Assembly (NCBI GenBank): GCA_963966185.1
Contig: CAWZYM010000328.1
Location: forward strand, 326,501-390,500
Reading direction: 5' to 3'
Length of the DNA stretch: 64,000 nt
From: Rhabditoides inermis
Lineage: Eukaryota > Nematoda > Chromadorea > Rhabditida > Rhabditidae
Part shown: piece by piece, positions 1-11,640 of the stretch
Layout of the letters: every line of letters begins with the position of its first letter
Position numbering within the stretch: position 1 is the first letter of the stretch
Program-made: the position numbers and the translations under genes
Notes under the pieces: generated by a model
Databases searched by the model: none
Seen by the model: the letters and a program-made list of their open reading frames with translations, nothing else
What the model was told of the DNA's origin: nothing

Positions 1-82
1 TGGTTTTCGCAGCTGATAGATGTTCGTGGCGGCTCGTAGCTGTTCGTGGCTGACGTTACAACTCGTGGATGTTCGTGGATTG
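1..82 (+). repeat. Reference 82-bp monomer with three internal motifs
   Basis: This is the first complete monomer, and the phase is arbitrary. It contains three diverged copies of a 17-bp motif of the form CTsrTAGmTGTTCGTGG: copy C at 13-29 (starts CTGATAGATG), copy A at 33-49 (starts CTCGTAGCTG) and copy B at 62-78 (starts CTCGTGGATG here, usually CTCGTAGATG). Their start-to-start spacings are 20, 29 and 33 bp, which sum to 82. The A-B linker CTGACGTTACAA and the B-C linker are the most variable parts. The C-A junction TTCGTGGCGG is the most constant. The three-part structure suggests the monomer arose by triplication of a shorter unit, an inference from internal similarity. Confidence 0.93.
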
Positions 83-164
83 TGGTTTTTGCGGCTGATA
101 GATGTTCGTGGCGGCTCGTAGCTGTTTGTGGCTGAAGTTGAAACTCGTAGATGCTCGTGGATTG

Positions 165-275
165 TGGCTCTCGCGACTGATAGTTGTTCATGGCGGCTCG
201 TAGCTGTTCGTGGCTGACGTTGCAACTCGTAGCTGTTCGTGGCTGACGTTGCAACTCGTAGATGTTCGTGGATTG
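165..275 (+). repeat. 111-bp long monomer (extra A motif plus linker)
   Basis: This unit equals the 82-bp monomer plus a 29-bp tandem duplication of motif A with its 12-bp linker, so GTTGCAACTCGTAGCTG is followed by a second A copy before motif B. The same 111-bp form recurs throughout, for example near 1,270-1,360, 3,300-3,480 and 16,280-16,370. The 29-bp gain equals the A-to-B spacing, as expected for slippage or unequal exchange between internal motifs. A 111-bp block is also one of the length differences between the two 5.4-kb copies. Confidence 0.9.
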
Positions 276-685
276 TGGTTTTCGCAGCTGATAGATGTTC
301 GTGGCGGCTCGTAGCTGTTCGTGGCTGACGTTGCAACTCGTAGATGTTCGTGGATTGTGGTTTTCGCAGCTGATAGATGTTCGTGGCGGATCGTAGCTGT
401 TTGTGGCTGAAGTTGCAACTCGTAGATGTTCGTGGGTTGTGGTTTTCGTTGCTGATAGTGGTTCGTGGCGGCTCGTAGCTGTTCGTGGCTGACGTTACAA
501 CTCGTAGATGTTCGTGGATTGTGGTTTTCGCGGCTGATAGATGTTCGTGGCGGCTCGTAGCTGTTCGTGGCTGACGTTGCAACTCGTAGATGTTCGTGGA
601 TTGTGGTTTTCACAGCTGATAGATGTTCGTGGCGGCTCGTAGCTGTTCGTGGCTGACGTTACAACTCGTAGATGTTCGTGGGATG

Positions 686-767
686 TGGTTTTCGCAGCTG
701 ATAGATGTTCGTAGCTGTTCGTAGCTGTTCGTGGCTAACGTTACAACTCGTAGATGTTCGTGGATTG
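686..767 (+). repeat. Converted monomer variant with three A-like motifs
   Basis: Length is unchanged at 82 bp, but the normally constant GGCGGCTC between motifs C and A is replaced by AGCTGTTC, so that GTTCGTAGCTGTTCGTAGCTG runs through. The clustered replacement matches internal motif A, which fits a short gene-conversion or template-switch event better than independent point mutations. Copies inherited through the larger duplications lie near 4,090, 9,310, 12,000, 20,680, 23,370, 33,470 and 48,130. A further variant with an A and a B version is near 15,085 and 26,450. Confidence 0.8.
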
Positions 768-2711
768 TGGTTTTTGCGGCTGATAGATGTTCGTGGCGGC
801 TCGTAGCTGTTTGTGGCTGAAGTTGAAACTCGTAGATGTTCGTGGATTGTGACTCTCGCGGCTGACAGTTGTTCGTGGCGGCTCGTAGCTGTTCGTGGCT
901 CACGTTGCAACTCGTAGATGTTCGTGGATTGTGGCTCTCGCGGCTGACAGTTGTTCGTGGCGGCTCGTAGCTGTTTGTGGCTGAAGTTGAAACTCGTAGA
1001 TGTTCGTGGATTGTGACTCTCGTGGCTGACAGTTGTTCGTGGCGCCTCATAGCTGTTCGTGGCTCACGTTGCAACTCGTAGATGTTCGTGGATTGTGGCT
1101 CTCGCGGCTGACAGTTGTTCGTGGCGGCTCGTAGCTGTTCGTGGCTGAAGTTGCAACTCGTAGATGTTCGTGGATTGTGGTTCTCGCGGCTGATAGACGT
1201 TCGTGGCGGCTCGTAGCTGTTCGTGGCTGACGTTGCAACTCGTAGATGTTCGTGGATTGTGGCTCTCGCGGCTGACAGTTGTTCGTGGCGGCTCGTAGCT
1301 GTTCGTGGCTGACGTTGCAACTCGTAGCTGTTCGTGGCTGACGTTGCAACTCGTAGATGTTCGTGGATTGTGGTTTTCGCAGCTGATAGCTGTTCGTGGC
1401 GGCTCGTAGCTGTTCGTGGCTGACGTTGCAACTCGTAGATGTTCGTGGATTGTGGTTTTCGCAGCTGATAGATGTTCGTGGCGGATCGTAGCTGTTTGTG
1501 GCTGAAGTTGCAACTCGTAGATGTTCGTGAGTTGTGGTTTTCGTTGCTGATAGTGGTTCGTGGCGGCTCGTAGCTGTTCGTGGCTGACGTTACAACTCGT
1601 AGAAGTTCGTGGATTGTGGTTTTCGCGGCTGATAGATGTTCGTGGCGGCTCGTAGCTGTTCGTGGCTGACGTTGCAACTCGTAGATGTTCGTGGATTGTG
1701 GCTCTCGCGGCTGACAGTTGTTCGTGGCGGCTCGTAGCTGTTCGTGGCTGACGTTGCAACTCGTAGATGCTCGTGGATTGTGGTTTTCGCAGCTCATAAA
1801 AGTTCGTGGCGGCTCGTAGCTGTTCGTGGCTGACGTTACAACTTGTAGATGTTTGTGGGATGTGGTTTTCGCAGCTGATAGATGTTCGTGGCGGCTCGTA
1901 GCTGTTCGTGGCTGACGTTACAACTCGTAGAAGTTCGTGGATTGTGGTTTTCGCGGAAGATAGATGTTCGTGGCGGCTCGTAGCTGTTTGTGGCTGAAGT
2001 TGAAACTCGTAGCTGTTCGTGGCTGACGTTGCAACTCGTAGATGTTCGTGGATTGTGGTTTTCGCAGCTGATAGATGTTCGTGGCGGATCGTAGCTGTTT
2101 GTGGCTGAAGTTTCAACTCGTAGATGTTTGTGGGTTGTGGTTTTCGTGGCTGATAGTGGTTCGTGGCGGCTCGTAGCTGTTCGTGGCTGACGTTGCAACT
2201 CGTAGATGTTCGTGGATTGTGGTTTTCGCAGCTGATAGCTGTTCGTGGCGGATCGTAGCTGTTCGTGGCTGACGTTGCAACTCGTAGATGTTCGTGGATT
2301 GTGGTTTTCACAGCTGCTAGATGTTCGTGGCGGCTCGTAGCTGTTCGTGGCTGACATTACAACTCGTAGATGTTCGTGGATTGTGGTTTTCGCGGCTGAT
2401 AGATGTTCGTGGCGGCTCGTAGCTGTTCGTGGCTGACGTTGCAACTCGTAGATGTTCGTGGATTGTGGTTTTCACAGCTGATAGATGTTCGTGGCGGCTC
2501 GTAGCTGTTCGTGGCTGACGTTACAACTCGTAGATGTTCGTGGGATGTGGTTTTCGCAGCTGATAGATGTTCGTGGCGGATCGTAGCTGTTTGTGGCTGA
2601 AGTTGCAACTCGTAGATGTTCGTGGGTTGTGGTTTTCGTTGCTGATAGTGGTTCGTGGCGACTCGTAGCTGTTCGTGGCTGACGTTGCAACTCGTAGATG
2701 TTCGTGGATTG

Positions 2712-2786
2712 TGGTTTTCGCAGCTGTTCGTGGCGGCTCGTAGCTGTTCGTGGCGGACGTTACAACTCGTAGATTTTCGTGGGTTG
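2712..2786 (+). repeat. 75-bp monomer with a 7-bp deletion in motif C
   Basis: The ATAGATG part of motif C is missing, so CAGCTG runs directly into TTCGTGGCGG. The same unit also carries GGCGGACG for GGCTGACG and GATTTTCG for GATGTTCG. An identical unit sits 5,331 bp downstream at about 8,043-8,117, which ties these two segments together as copies. Confidence 0.85.
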
Positions 2787-3032
2787 TGGTTTTCGTGGCT
2801 GATAGTGGTTCGTGGCGGCTCGTAGCTGTTCGTGGCTGACGTTACAACTCGTAGATGTTCGTGGATTGCGGTTCTCGCGGCTGATAGATGTTCGTGGCGG
2901 CTCGTAGCTGTTCGTGGCTGACGTTGCAACTCGTAGATGTTCGTGGATTGTGGTTTTCACAGCTGATAGATGTTTGTGGCGGCTCGTAGCTGTTCGTGGC
3001 TGACGTTACAACTCGTAGATGTTCGTGGGATG

Positions 3033-6000
3033 TGGTTTTCGCAGCTGATAGATGTTCGTGGCGGCTCGTAGCTGTTCGTGGCTGACGTTACAACTCGTGG
3101 ATGTTCGTGGATTGTGGTTTTTGCGGCTGATAGATGTTCGTGGCGGCTCGTAGCTGTTTGTGGCTGAAGTTGAAACTCGTAGATGTTCGTGGATTGTGAC
3201 TCTCGTGGCTGACAGTTGTTCGTGGCGGCTCGTAGCTGTTCGTGGCTGACGTTGCAACTCGTAGATGCTCGTGGATTGTGGCTCTCGCGGCTGATAGTTG
3301 TTCATGGCGGCTCGTAGCTGTTCGTGGCTGACGTTGCAACTCGTAGCTGTTCGTGGCTGACGTTGCAACTCGTAGATGTTCGTGGATTGTGGTTTTCGCA
3401 GCTGATAGATGTTCGTGGCGGCTCGTAGCTGTTCGTGGCTGACGTTGCAACTCGTAGCTGTTCGTGGCTGACGTTGCAACTCGTAGATGTTCGTGGATTG
3501 TGGTTTTCGCAGCTGATAGATGTTCGTGGCGGCTCGTAGCTGTTCGTGGCTGACGTTGCAACTCGTAGATGTTCGTGGATTGTGGTTTTCGCAGCTGATA
3601 GATGTTCGTGGCGGATCGTAGCTGTTTGTGGCTGAAGTTGCAACTCGTAGATGTTCGTGGGTTGTGGTTTTCGTTGCTGATAGTGGTTCGTGGCGGCTCG
3701 TAGCTGTTCGTGGCTGACGTTACAACTCGTAGATGTTCGTGGATTGTGGTTTTCGCGGCTGATAGATGTTCGTTGCGGCTCGTAGCTGTTCGTGGCTGAC
3801 GTTGCAACTCGTAGCTGTTCGTGGATTGTGGCTCTCGCGGCTGATAGTGATTCATGGCGGCTCGTAGCTGTTCGTGGCTGCCGTTACAACTCGTAGATGT
3901 TCGTGGATTGTGGTTTTCGCGGCTGATAGATGTTCGTGGCGGCTCGTAGCTGTTCGTGGCTGACGTTGCAACTCGTAGATGTTCGTGGATTGTGGTTTTC
4001 ACAGCTGATAGATGTTCGTGGCGGCTCGTAGTTGTTCGTGGCTGACGTTACAACTCGTAGATGTTCGTGGGATGTGGTTTTCGCAGCTGATAGATGTTCG
4101 TAGCTGTTCGTAGCTGTTCGTGGCTAACGTTACAACTCGTAGATGTTCGTGGATTGTGGTTTTTGCGGCTGATAGATGTTCGTGGCGGCTCGTAGCTGTT
4201 TGTGGCTGAAGTTGAAACTCGTAGATGTTCGTGGATTGTGACTCTCGCGGCTGACAGTTGTTCGTGGCGGCTCGTAGCTGTTCGTGGCTCACGTTGCAAC
4301 TCGTAGATGTTCGTGGATTGTGGTTCTCGCGGCTGACAGTTGTTCGTGGCGGCTCGTAGCTGTTTGTGGCTGAAGTTGAAACTCGTAGATGTTCGTGGAT
4401 TGTGACTCTCGTGGCTGACAGTTGTTCGTGGCGCCTCATAGCTGTTCGTGGCTCACGTTGCAACTCGTAGATGTTCGTGGATTGTGGCTCTCGCGGCTGA
4501 CAGTTGTTCGTGGCGGCTCGTAGCTGTTCGTGGCTGAAGTTGCAACTCGTAGATGTTCGTGGATTGTGGTTCTCGCGGCTGATAGACGTTCGTGGCGGCT
4601 CGTAGCTGTTTGTGGCTGACGTTGCAACTCGTAGATGTTCGTGGATTGTGGCTCTCGCGGCTGACAGTTGTTCGTGGCGGCTCGTAGCTGTTCGTGGCTG
4701 ACGTTGCAACTCGTAGCTGTTCGTGGCTGACGTTGCAACTCGTAGATGTTCGTGGATTGTGGTTTTCGCAGCTGATAGCTGTTCGTGGCGGCTCGTAGCT
4801 GTTCGTGGCTGACGTTGCAACTCGTAGATGTTCGTGGATTGTGGTTTTCGCAGCTGATAGATGTTCGTGGCGGATCGTAGCTGTTTGTGGCTGAAGTTGC
4901 AACTCGTAGATGTTCGTGAGTTGTGGTTTTCGTTGCTGATAGTGGTTCGTGGCGGCTCGTAGCTGTTCGTGGCTGACGTTACAACTCGTAGATGTTCGTG
5001 GATTGTGGTTTTCGCGGCTGATAGATGTTCGTGGCGGCTCGTAGCTGTTCGTGGCTGACGTTGCAACTCGTAGATGTTCGTGGATTGTGGCTCTCGCGGC
5101 TGACAGTTGTTCGTGGCGGCTCGTAGCTGTTCGTGGCTGACGTTGCAACTCGTAGATGCTCGTGGATTGTGGCTCTCGCGGCTGACTTCTTCGTGGCGGC
5201 TCGTAGCTGTTCGTGGCTGACGTTGCAACTCGTAGATGTTCGTGGATTGTGGTTTTCGCAGCTCATAGAAGTTCGTGGCGGCTCGTAGCTGTTCGTGGCT
5301 GACGTTACAACTTGTAGATGTTTGTGGGATGTGGTTTTCGCAGCTGATAGATGTTCGTGGCGGCTCGTAGCTGTTCGTGGCTGACGTTACAACTCGTAGA
5401 AGTTCGTGGATTGTGGTTTTCGCGGAAGATAGATGTTCGTGGCGGCTCGTAGCTGTTTGTGGCTGAAGTTGAAACTCGTAGCTGTTCGTGGCTGACGTTG
5501 CAACTCGTAGATGTTCGTGGATTGTGGTTTTCGCAGCTGATAGATGTTCGTGGCGGATCGTAGCTGTTTGTGGCTGAAGTTTCAACTCGTAGATGTTTGT
5601 GGGTTGTGGTTTTCGTGGCTGATAGTGGTTCGTGGCGGCTCGTAGCTGTTCGTGGCTGACGTTGCAACTCGTAGATGTTCGTGGATTGTGGTTTTCGCAG
5701 CTGATAGCTGTTCGTGGCGGATCGTAGCTGTTCGTGGCTGACGTTGCAACTCGTAGATGTTCGTGGATTGTGGTTTTCACAGCTGCTAGATGTTCGTGGC
5801 GGCTCGTAGCTGTTCGTGGCTGACATTACAACTCGTAGATGTTCGTGGATTGTGGTTTTCGCGGCTGATAGATGTTCGTGGCGGCTCGTAGCTGTTCGTG
5901 GCTGACGTTGCAACTCGTAGATGTTCGTGGATTGTGGTTTTCACAGCTGATAGATGTTTGTGGCGGCTCGTAGCTGTTCGTGGCTGACGTTACAACTCGT

Positions 6001-6420
6001 AGATGTTCGTGGGATGTGGTTTTCGCAGCTGATAGATGTTCGTGGCGGATCGTAGCTGTTTGTGGCTGAAGTTGCAACTCGTAGATGTTCGTGGGTTGTG
6101 GTTTTCGTTGCTGTTAGTGGTTCGTGGCGGCTCGTAGCTGTTTGTGGCTGACGTTGCAACTCGTAGATGTTCGTGGATTGTGGTTTTCGCAGCTGATAGA
6201 TGTTCGTGACGGATCGTAGCTGTTTGTGGCTGACGTTGCAACTCGTTGCTGTTCGTGGATTGTGGCTCTCGCGGCTGATAGTGGTTCGTGGCGGCTCGTA
6301 GCTGTTCGTGGCTGACGTTACAACTCGTAGATGTTCGTGGATTGTGGTTTTCGCGGCTGATAGATGTTTGTGGCGGCTCGTAGCTGTTCGTGGCTGACGT
6401 TGCAACACGTAGATGTTCGT
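3033..6420 (+). repeat. 3.0-3.5 kb module, copy 1
   Basis: This is the second copy of the module that begins at base 1. It shares private variants such as CTCGTGGATG with GTTTTTGCGG at the start (3,100-3,125 against 66-90) and TAGAAGTTCG near 5,400 (against 1,930). It ends where sequence resembling 1,008 and 4,396 restarts near 6,420. It is also the right part of the first 5.4-kb duplication unit. Confidence 0.78.
5170..5249 (+). repeat. 80-bp monomer variant (CTTCTT type)
   Basis: Motif C is shortened by 2 bp: CTGACAGTTGTTCGTGG has become CTGACTTCTTCGTGG. This subtype recurs dozens of times across the window (for example 10,390, 12,832, 16,200, 18,945, 35,430 and 58,615) and marks particular positions in the higher-order units. 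It is absent at the matching positions of the copies near 1,775 and 7,190, where a whole 80-bp monomer was gained or lost. On the minus strand the 2-bp change shifts frame but does not introduce a stop. Confidence 0.9.
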
Positions 6421-9400
6421 GGATTGTGACTCTCGTGGCTGACAGTTGTTCGTGGCGCCTCATAGCTGTTCGTGGCTCACGTTGCAACTCGTAGATGTTC
6501 GTGGATTGTGGCTCTCGCGGCTGACAGTTGTTCGTGGCGGCTCGTAGCTGTTCGTGGCTGAAGTTGCAACTCGTAGATGTTCGTGGATTGTGGTTCTCGC
6601 GGCTGATAGACGTTCGTGGCGGCTCGTAGCTGTTCGTGGCTGACGTTGCAACTCGTAGATGTTTGTGGATTGTGGCTCTCGCGGCTGACAGTTGTTCGTG
6701 GCGGCTCGTAGCTGTTCGTGGCTGACGTTGCAACTCGTAGCTGTTCGTGGCTGACGTTGCAACTCGTAGATGTTCGTGGATTGTGGTTTTCGCAGCTGAT
6801 AGCTGTTCGTGGCGGCTCGTAGCTGTTCGTGGCTGACGTTGCAACTCGTAGATGTTCGTGGATTGTGGTTTTCGCAGCTGATAGATGTTCGTGGCGGATC
6901 GTAGCTGTTTGTGGCTGAAGTTGCAACTCGTAGATGTTCGTGAGTTGTGGTTTTCGTTGCTGATAGTGGTTCGTGGCGGCTCGTAGCTGTTCGTGGCTGA
7001 CGTTACAACTCGTAGAAGTTCGTGGATTGTGGTTTTCGCGGCTGATAGATGTTCGTGGCGGCTCGTAGCTGTTCGTGGCTGACGTTGCAACTCGTAGATG
7101 TTCGTGGATTGTGGCTCTCGCGGCTGACAGTTGTTCGTGGCGGCTCGTAGCTGTTCGTGGCTGACGTTGCAACTCGTAGATGCTCGTGGATTGTGGTTTT
7201 CGCAGCTCATAGAAGTTCGTGGCGGCTCGTAGCTGTTCGTGGCTGACGTTACAACTTGTAGATGTTTGTGGGATGTGGTTTTCGCAGCTGATAGATGTTC
7301 GTGGCGGCTCGTAGCTGTTCGTGGCTGACGTTACAACTCGTAGAAGTTCGTGGATTGTGGTTTTCGCGGAAGATAGATGTTCGTGGCGGCTCGTAGCTGT
7401 TTGTGGCTGAAGTTGAAACTCGTAGCTGTTCGTGGCTGACGTTGCAACTCGTAGATGTTCGTGGATTGTGGTTTTCGCAGCTGATAGATGTTCGTGGCGG
7501 ATCGTAGCTGTTTGTGGCTGAAGTTTCAACTCGTAGATGTTTGTGGGTTGTGGTTTTCGTGGCTGATAGTGGTTCGTGGCGGCTCGTAGCTGTTCGTGGC
7601 TGACGTTGCAACTCGTAGATGTTCGTGGATTGTGGTTTTCACAGCTGCTAGATGTTCGTGGCGGCTCGTCGCTGTTCGTGGCTGACATTACAACTCGTAG
7701 ATGTTCGTGGATTGTGGTTTTCGCGGCTGATAGATGTTCGTGGCGGCTCGTAGCTGTTCGTGGCTGACGTTGCAACTCGTAGATGGTCGTGGATTGTGGT
7801 TTTCACAGCTGATAGATGTTCGTGGCGGCTCGTAGCTGTTCGTGGCTGACGTTACAACTCGTAGATGTTCGTGGGATGTGGTTTTCGCAGCTGATAGATG
7901 TTCGTGGCGGATCGTAGCTGTTTGTGGCTGAAGTTGCAACTCGTAGATGTTCGTGGGTTGTGGTTTTCGTTGCTGATAGTGGTTCGTGGCGACTCGTAGC
8001 TGTTCGTGGCTGACGTTGCAACTCGTAGATGTTCGTGGATTGTGGTTTTCGCAGCTGTTCGTGGCGGCTCGTAGCTGTTCGTGGCGGACGTTACAACTCG
8101 TAGATTTTCGTGGGTTGTGGTTTTCGTGGCTGATAGTGGTTCGTGGCGGCTCGTAGCTGTTCGTGGCTGACGTTACAACTCGTAGATGTTCGTGGATTGC
8201 GGTTCTCGCGGCTGATAGATGTTCGTGGCGGCTCGTAGCTGTTCGTGGCTGACGTTGCAACTCGTAGATGTTCGTGGATTGTGGTTTTCACAGCTGATAG
8301 ATGTTTGTGGCGGCTCGTAGCTGTTCGTGGCTGACGTTACAACTCGTAGATGTTCGTGGGATGTGGTTTTCGCAGCTGATAGATGTTCGTGGCGGCTCGT
8401 AGCTGTTCGTGGCTGACGTTACAACTCGTGGATGTTCGTGGATTGTGGTTTTTGCGGCTGATAGATGTTCGTGGCGGCTCGTAGCTGTTTGTGGCTGAAG
8501 TTGAAACTCGTAGATGTTCGTGGATTGTGACTCTCGTGGCTGACAGTTGTTCGTGGCGGCTCGTAGCTGTTCGTGGCTGACGTTGCAACTCGTAGATGCT
8601 CGTGGATTGTGGCTCTCGCGGCTGATAGTTGTTCATGGCGGCTCGTAGCTGTTCGTGGCTGACGTTGCAACTCGTAGCTGTTCGTGGCTGACGTTGCAAC
8701 TCGTAGATGTTCGTGGATTGTGGTTTTCGCAGCTGATAGATGTTCGTGGCGGCTCGTAGCTGTTCGTGGCTGACGTTGCAACTCGTAGATGTTCGTGGAT
8801 TGTGGTTTTCGCAGCTGATAGATGTTCGTGGCGGATCGTAGCTGTTTGTGGCTGAAGTTGCAACTCGTAGATGTTCGTGGGTTGTGGTTTTCGTTGCTGA
8901 TAGTGGTTCGTGGCGGCTCGTAGCTGTTCGTGGCTGACGTCACAACTCGTAGATGTTCGTGGATTGTGGTTTTCGCGGCTGATAGATGTTCGTTGCGGCT
9001 CGTAGCTGTTCGTGGCTGACGTTGCAACTCGTAGCTGTTCGTGGATTGTGGCTCTCGCGGCTGATAGTGGTTCATGGCGGCTCGTAGCTGTTCGTGGCTG
9101 CCGTTACAACTCGTAGATGTTCGTGGATTGTGGTTTTCGCGGCTGATAGATGTTCGTGGCGGCTCGTAGCTGTTCGTGGCTGACGTTGCAACTCGTAGAT
9201 GTTCGTGGATTGTGGTTTTCACAGCTGATAGATGTTCGTGGCGGCTCGTAGCTGTTCGTGGCTGACGTTACAACTCGTAGATGTTCGTGGGATGTGGTTT
9301 TCGCAGCTGATAAATGTTCGTAGCTGTTCGTAGCTGTTCGTGGCTAACGTTACAACTCGTAGATGTTCGTGGATTGTGGTTTTTGCGGCTGATAGATGTT

Positions 9401-11640
9401 CGTGGCGGCTCGTAGCTGTTTGTGGCTGAAGTTGAAACTCGTAGATGTTCGTGGATTGTGACTCTCGCGGCTGACAGTTGTTCGTGGCGGCTCGTAGCTG
9501 TTCGTGGCTCACGTTGCAACTCGTAGATGTTCGTGGATTGTGGCTCTCGCGGCTGACAGTTGTTCGTGGCGGCTCGTAGCTGTTTGTGGCTGAAGTTGAA
9601 ACTCGTAGATGTTCGTGGATTGTGACTCTCGTGGCTGACAGTTGTTCGTGGCGCCTCATAGCTGTTCGTGGCTCACGTTGCAACTCGTAGATGTTCGTGG
9701 ATTGTGGCTCTCGCGGCTGACAGTTGTTCGTGGCGGCTCGTAGCTGTTCGTGGCTGAAGTTGCAACTCGTAGATGTTCGTGGATTGTGGTTCTCGCGGCT
9801 GATAGACGTTCGTGGCGGCTCGTAGCTGTTTGTGGCTGACGTTGCAACTCGTAGATGTTCGTGGATTGTGGCTCTCGCGGCTGACAGTTGTTCGTGGCGG
9901 CTCGTAGCTGTTCGTGGCTGACGTTGCAACTCGTAGCTGTTCGTGGCTGACGTTGCAACTCGTAGATGTTCGTGGATTGTGGTTTTCGCAGCTGATAGCT
10001 GTTCGTGGCGGCTCGTAGCTGTTCGTGGCTGACGTTGCAACTCGTAGATGTTCGTGGATTGTGGTTTTCGCAGCTGATAGATGTTCGTGGCGGATCGTAG
10101 CTGTTTGTGGCTGAAGTTGCAACTCGTAGATGTTCGTGAGTTGTGGTTTTCGTTGCTGATAGTGGTTCGTGGCGGCTCGTAGCTGTTCGTGGCTGACGTT
10201 ACAACTCGTAGATGTTCGTGGATTGTGGTTTTCGCGGCTGATAGATGTTCGTGGCGGCTCGTAGCTGTTCGTGGCTGACGTTGCAACTCGTAGATGTTCG
10301 TGGATTGTGGCTCTCGCGGCTGACAGTTGTTCGTGGCGGCTCGTAGCTGTTCGTGGCTGACGTTGCAACTCGTAGATGCTCGTGGATTGTGGCTCTCGCG
10401 GCTGACTTCTTCGTGGCGGCTCGTAGCTGTTCGTGGCTGACGTTGCAACTCGTAGATGTTCGTGGATTGTGGTTTTCGCAGCTCATAGAAGTTCGTGGCG
10501 GCTCGTAGCTGTTCGTGGCTGACGTTACAACTTGTAGATGTTTGTGGGATGTGGTTTTCGCAGCTGATAGATGTTCGTGGCGGCTCGTAGCTGTTCGTGG
10601 CTGACGTTACAACTCGTAGAAGTTCGTGGATTGTGGTTTTCGCGGAAGATAGATGTTCGTGGCGGCTCGTAGCTGTTTGTGGCTGAAGTTGAAACTCGTA
10701 GCTGTTCGTGGCTGACGTTGCAACTCGTAGATGTTCGTGGATTGTGGTTTTCGCAGCTGATAGATGTTCGTGGCGGATCGTAGCTGTTTGTGGCTGAAGT
10801 TTCAACTCGTAGATGTTTGTGGGTTGTGGTTTTCGTGGCTGATAGTGGTTCGTGGCGGCTCGTAGCTGTTCGTGGCTGACGTTGCAACTCGTAGATGTTC
10901 GTGGATTGTGGTTTTCGCAGCTGATAGCTGTTCGTGGCGGATCGTAGCTGTTCGTGGCTGACGTTGCAACTCGTAGATGTTCGTGGATTGTGGTTTTCAC
11001 AGCTGCTAGATGTTCGTGGCGGCTCGTAGCTGTTCGTGGCTGACATTACAACTCGTAGATGTTCGTGGATTGTGGTTTTCGCGGCTGATAGATGTTCGTG
11101 GCGGCTCGTAGCTGTTCGTGGCTGACGTTGCAACTCGTAGATGTTCGTGAATTGTGGTTTTCACAGCTGATAGATGTTCGTGGCGGCTCGTAGCTGTTCG
11201 TGGCTGACGTTACAACTCGTAGATGTTCGTGGGATGTGGTTTTCGCAGCTGATAGATGTTCGTGGCGGATCGTAGCTGTTTGTGGCTGAAGTTGCAACTC
11301 GTAGATGTTCGTGGGTTGTGGTTTTCGTTGCTGGTAGTGGTTCGTGGCGGCTCGTAGCTGTTTGTGGCTGACGTTGCAACTCGTAGATGTTCGTGGATTG
11401 TGGTTTTCGCAGCTGATAGATGTTCGTGACGGATCGTAGCTGTTTGTGGCTGACGTTGCAACTCGTAGCTGTTCGTGGATTGTGGCTCTCGCGGCTGATA
11501 GTGGTTCGTGGCGGCTCGTAGCTGTTCGTGGCTGACGTTACAACTCGTAGATGTTCGTGGATTGTGGTTTTCGCGGCTGATAGATGTTCGTGGCGGCTCG
11601 TAGCTGTTCGTGGCTGACGTTGCAACTCGTAGATGTTCGT
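6421..11640 (+). repeat. 5.4-kb tandem duplication, second unit (5,220 bp)
   Basis: This is the downstream copy of about 1,008-6,420. It is shorter by exactly one 82-bp monomer and one 111-bp monomer, showing that size change here proceeds by whole units. Scattered substitutions separate the copies (for example near 8,941, where GTTACA reads GTCACA, and near 11,150, where GTGGATTG reads GTGAATTG). This pair is therefore older than the 11,366-bp and 14,659-bp duplications. Confidence 0.82.

Larger units (their letters stand above)
1..2724 (+). repeat. 3.0-3.5 kb module, copy 0 (left-truncated)
   Basis: Base 1 corresponds to base 3,033 and the similarity continues to about 2,724, which corresponds to about 6,193. 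The offset between the copies grows in steps (3,032, 3,114, 3,389, 3,469) as whole monomers or groups of monomers are present in one copy and absent in the other. The last step is the 80-bp CTTCTT monomer at 5,170-5,249. The window starts inside this copy, so its true left end is not seen. Confidence 0.8.
1008..6420 (+). repeat. 5.4-kb tandem duplication, first unit (5,413 bp)
   Basis: The segment starting at about 995-1,020 matches the segment starting at about 6,408-6,433 at an offset of 5,413. The offset falls to 5,331 between about 2,240 and 2,360 (one 82-bp monomer lost from the downstream copy) and to 5,220 after about 3,480 (a 111-bp unit lost). It ends near 6,428, which corresponds to 11,648. 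The breakpoint lies in the ATGTTCGTGGATTGTG part of a monomer. Confidence 0.82.

Noticed and set aside
7576..7767. Short + strand open frames of 63-70 codons
   Set aside because: They appear only where an in-frame TAG of motif A is mutated, recur with the HOR, and encode no recognisable feature.
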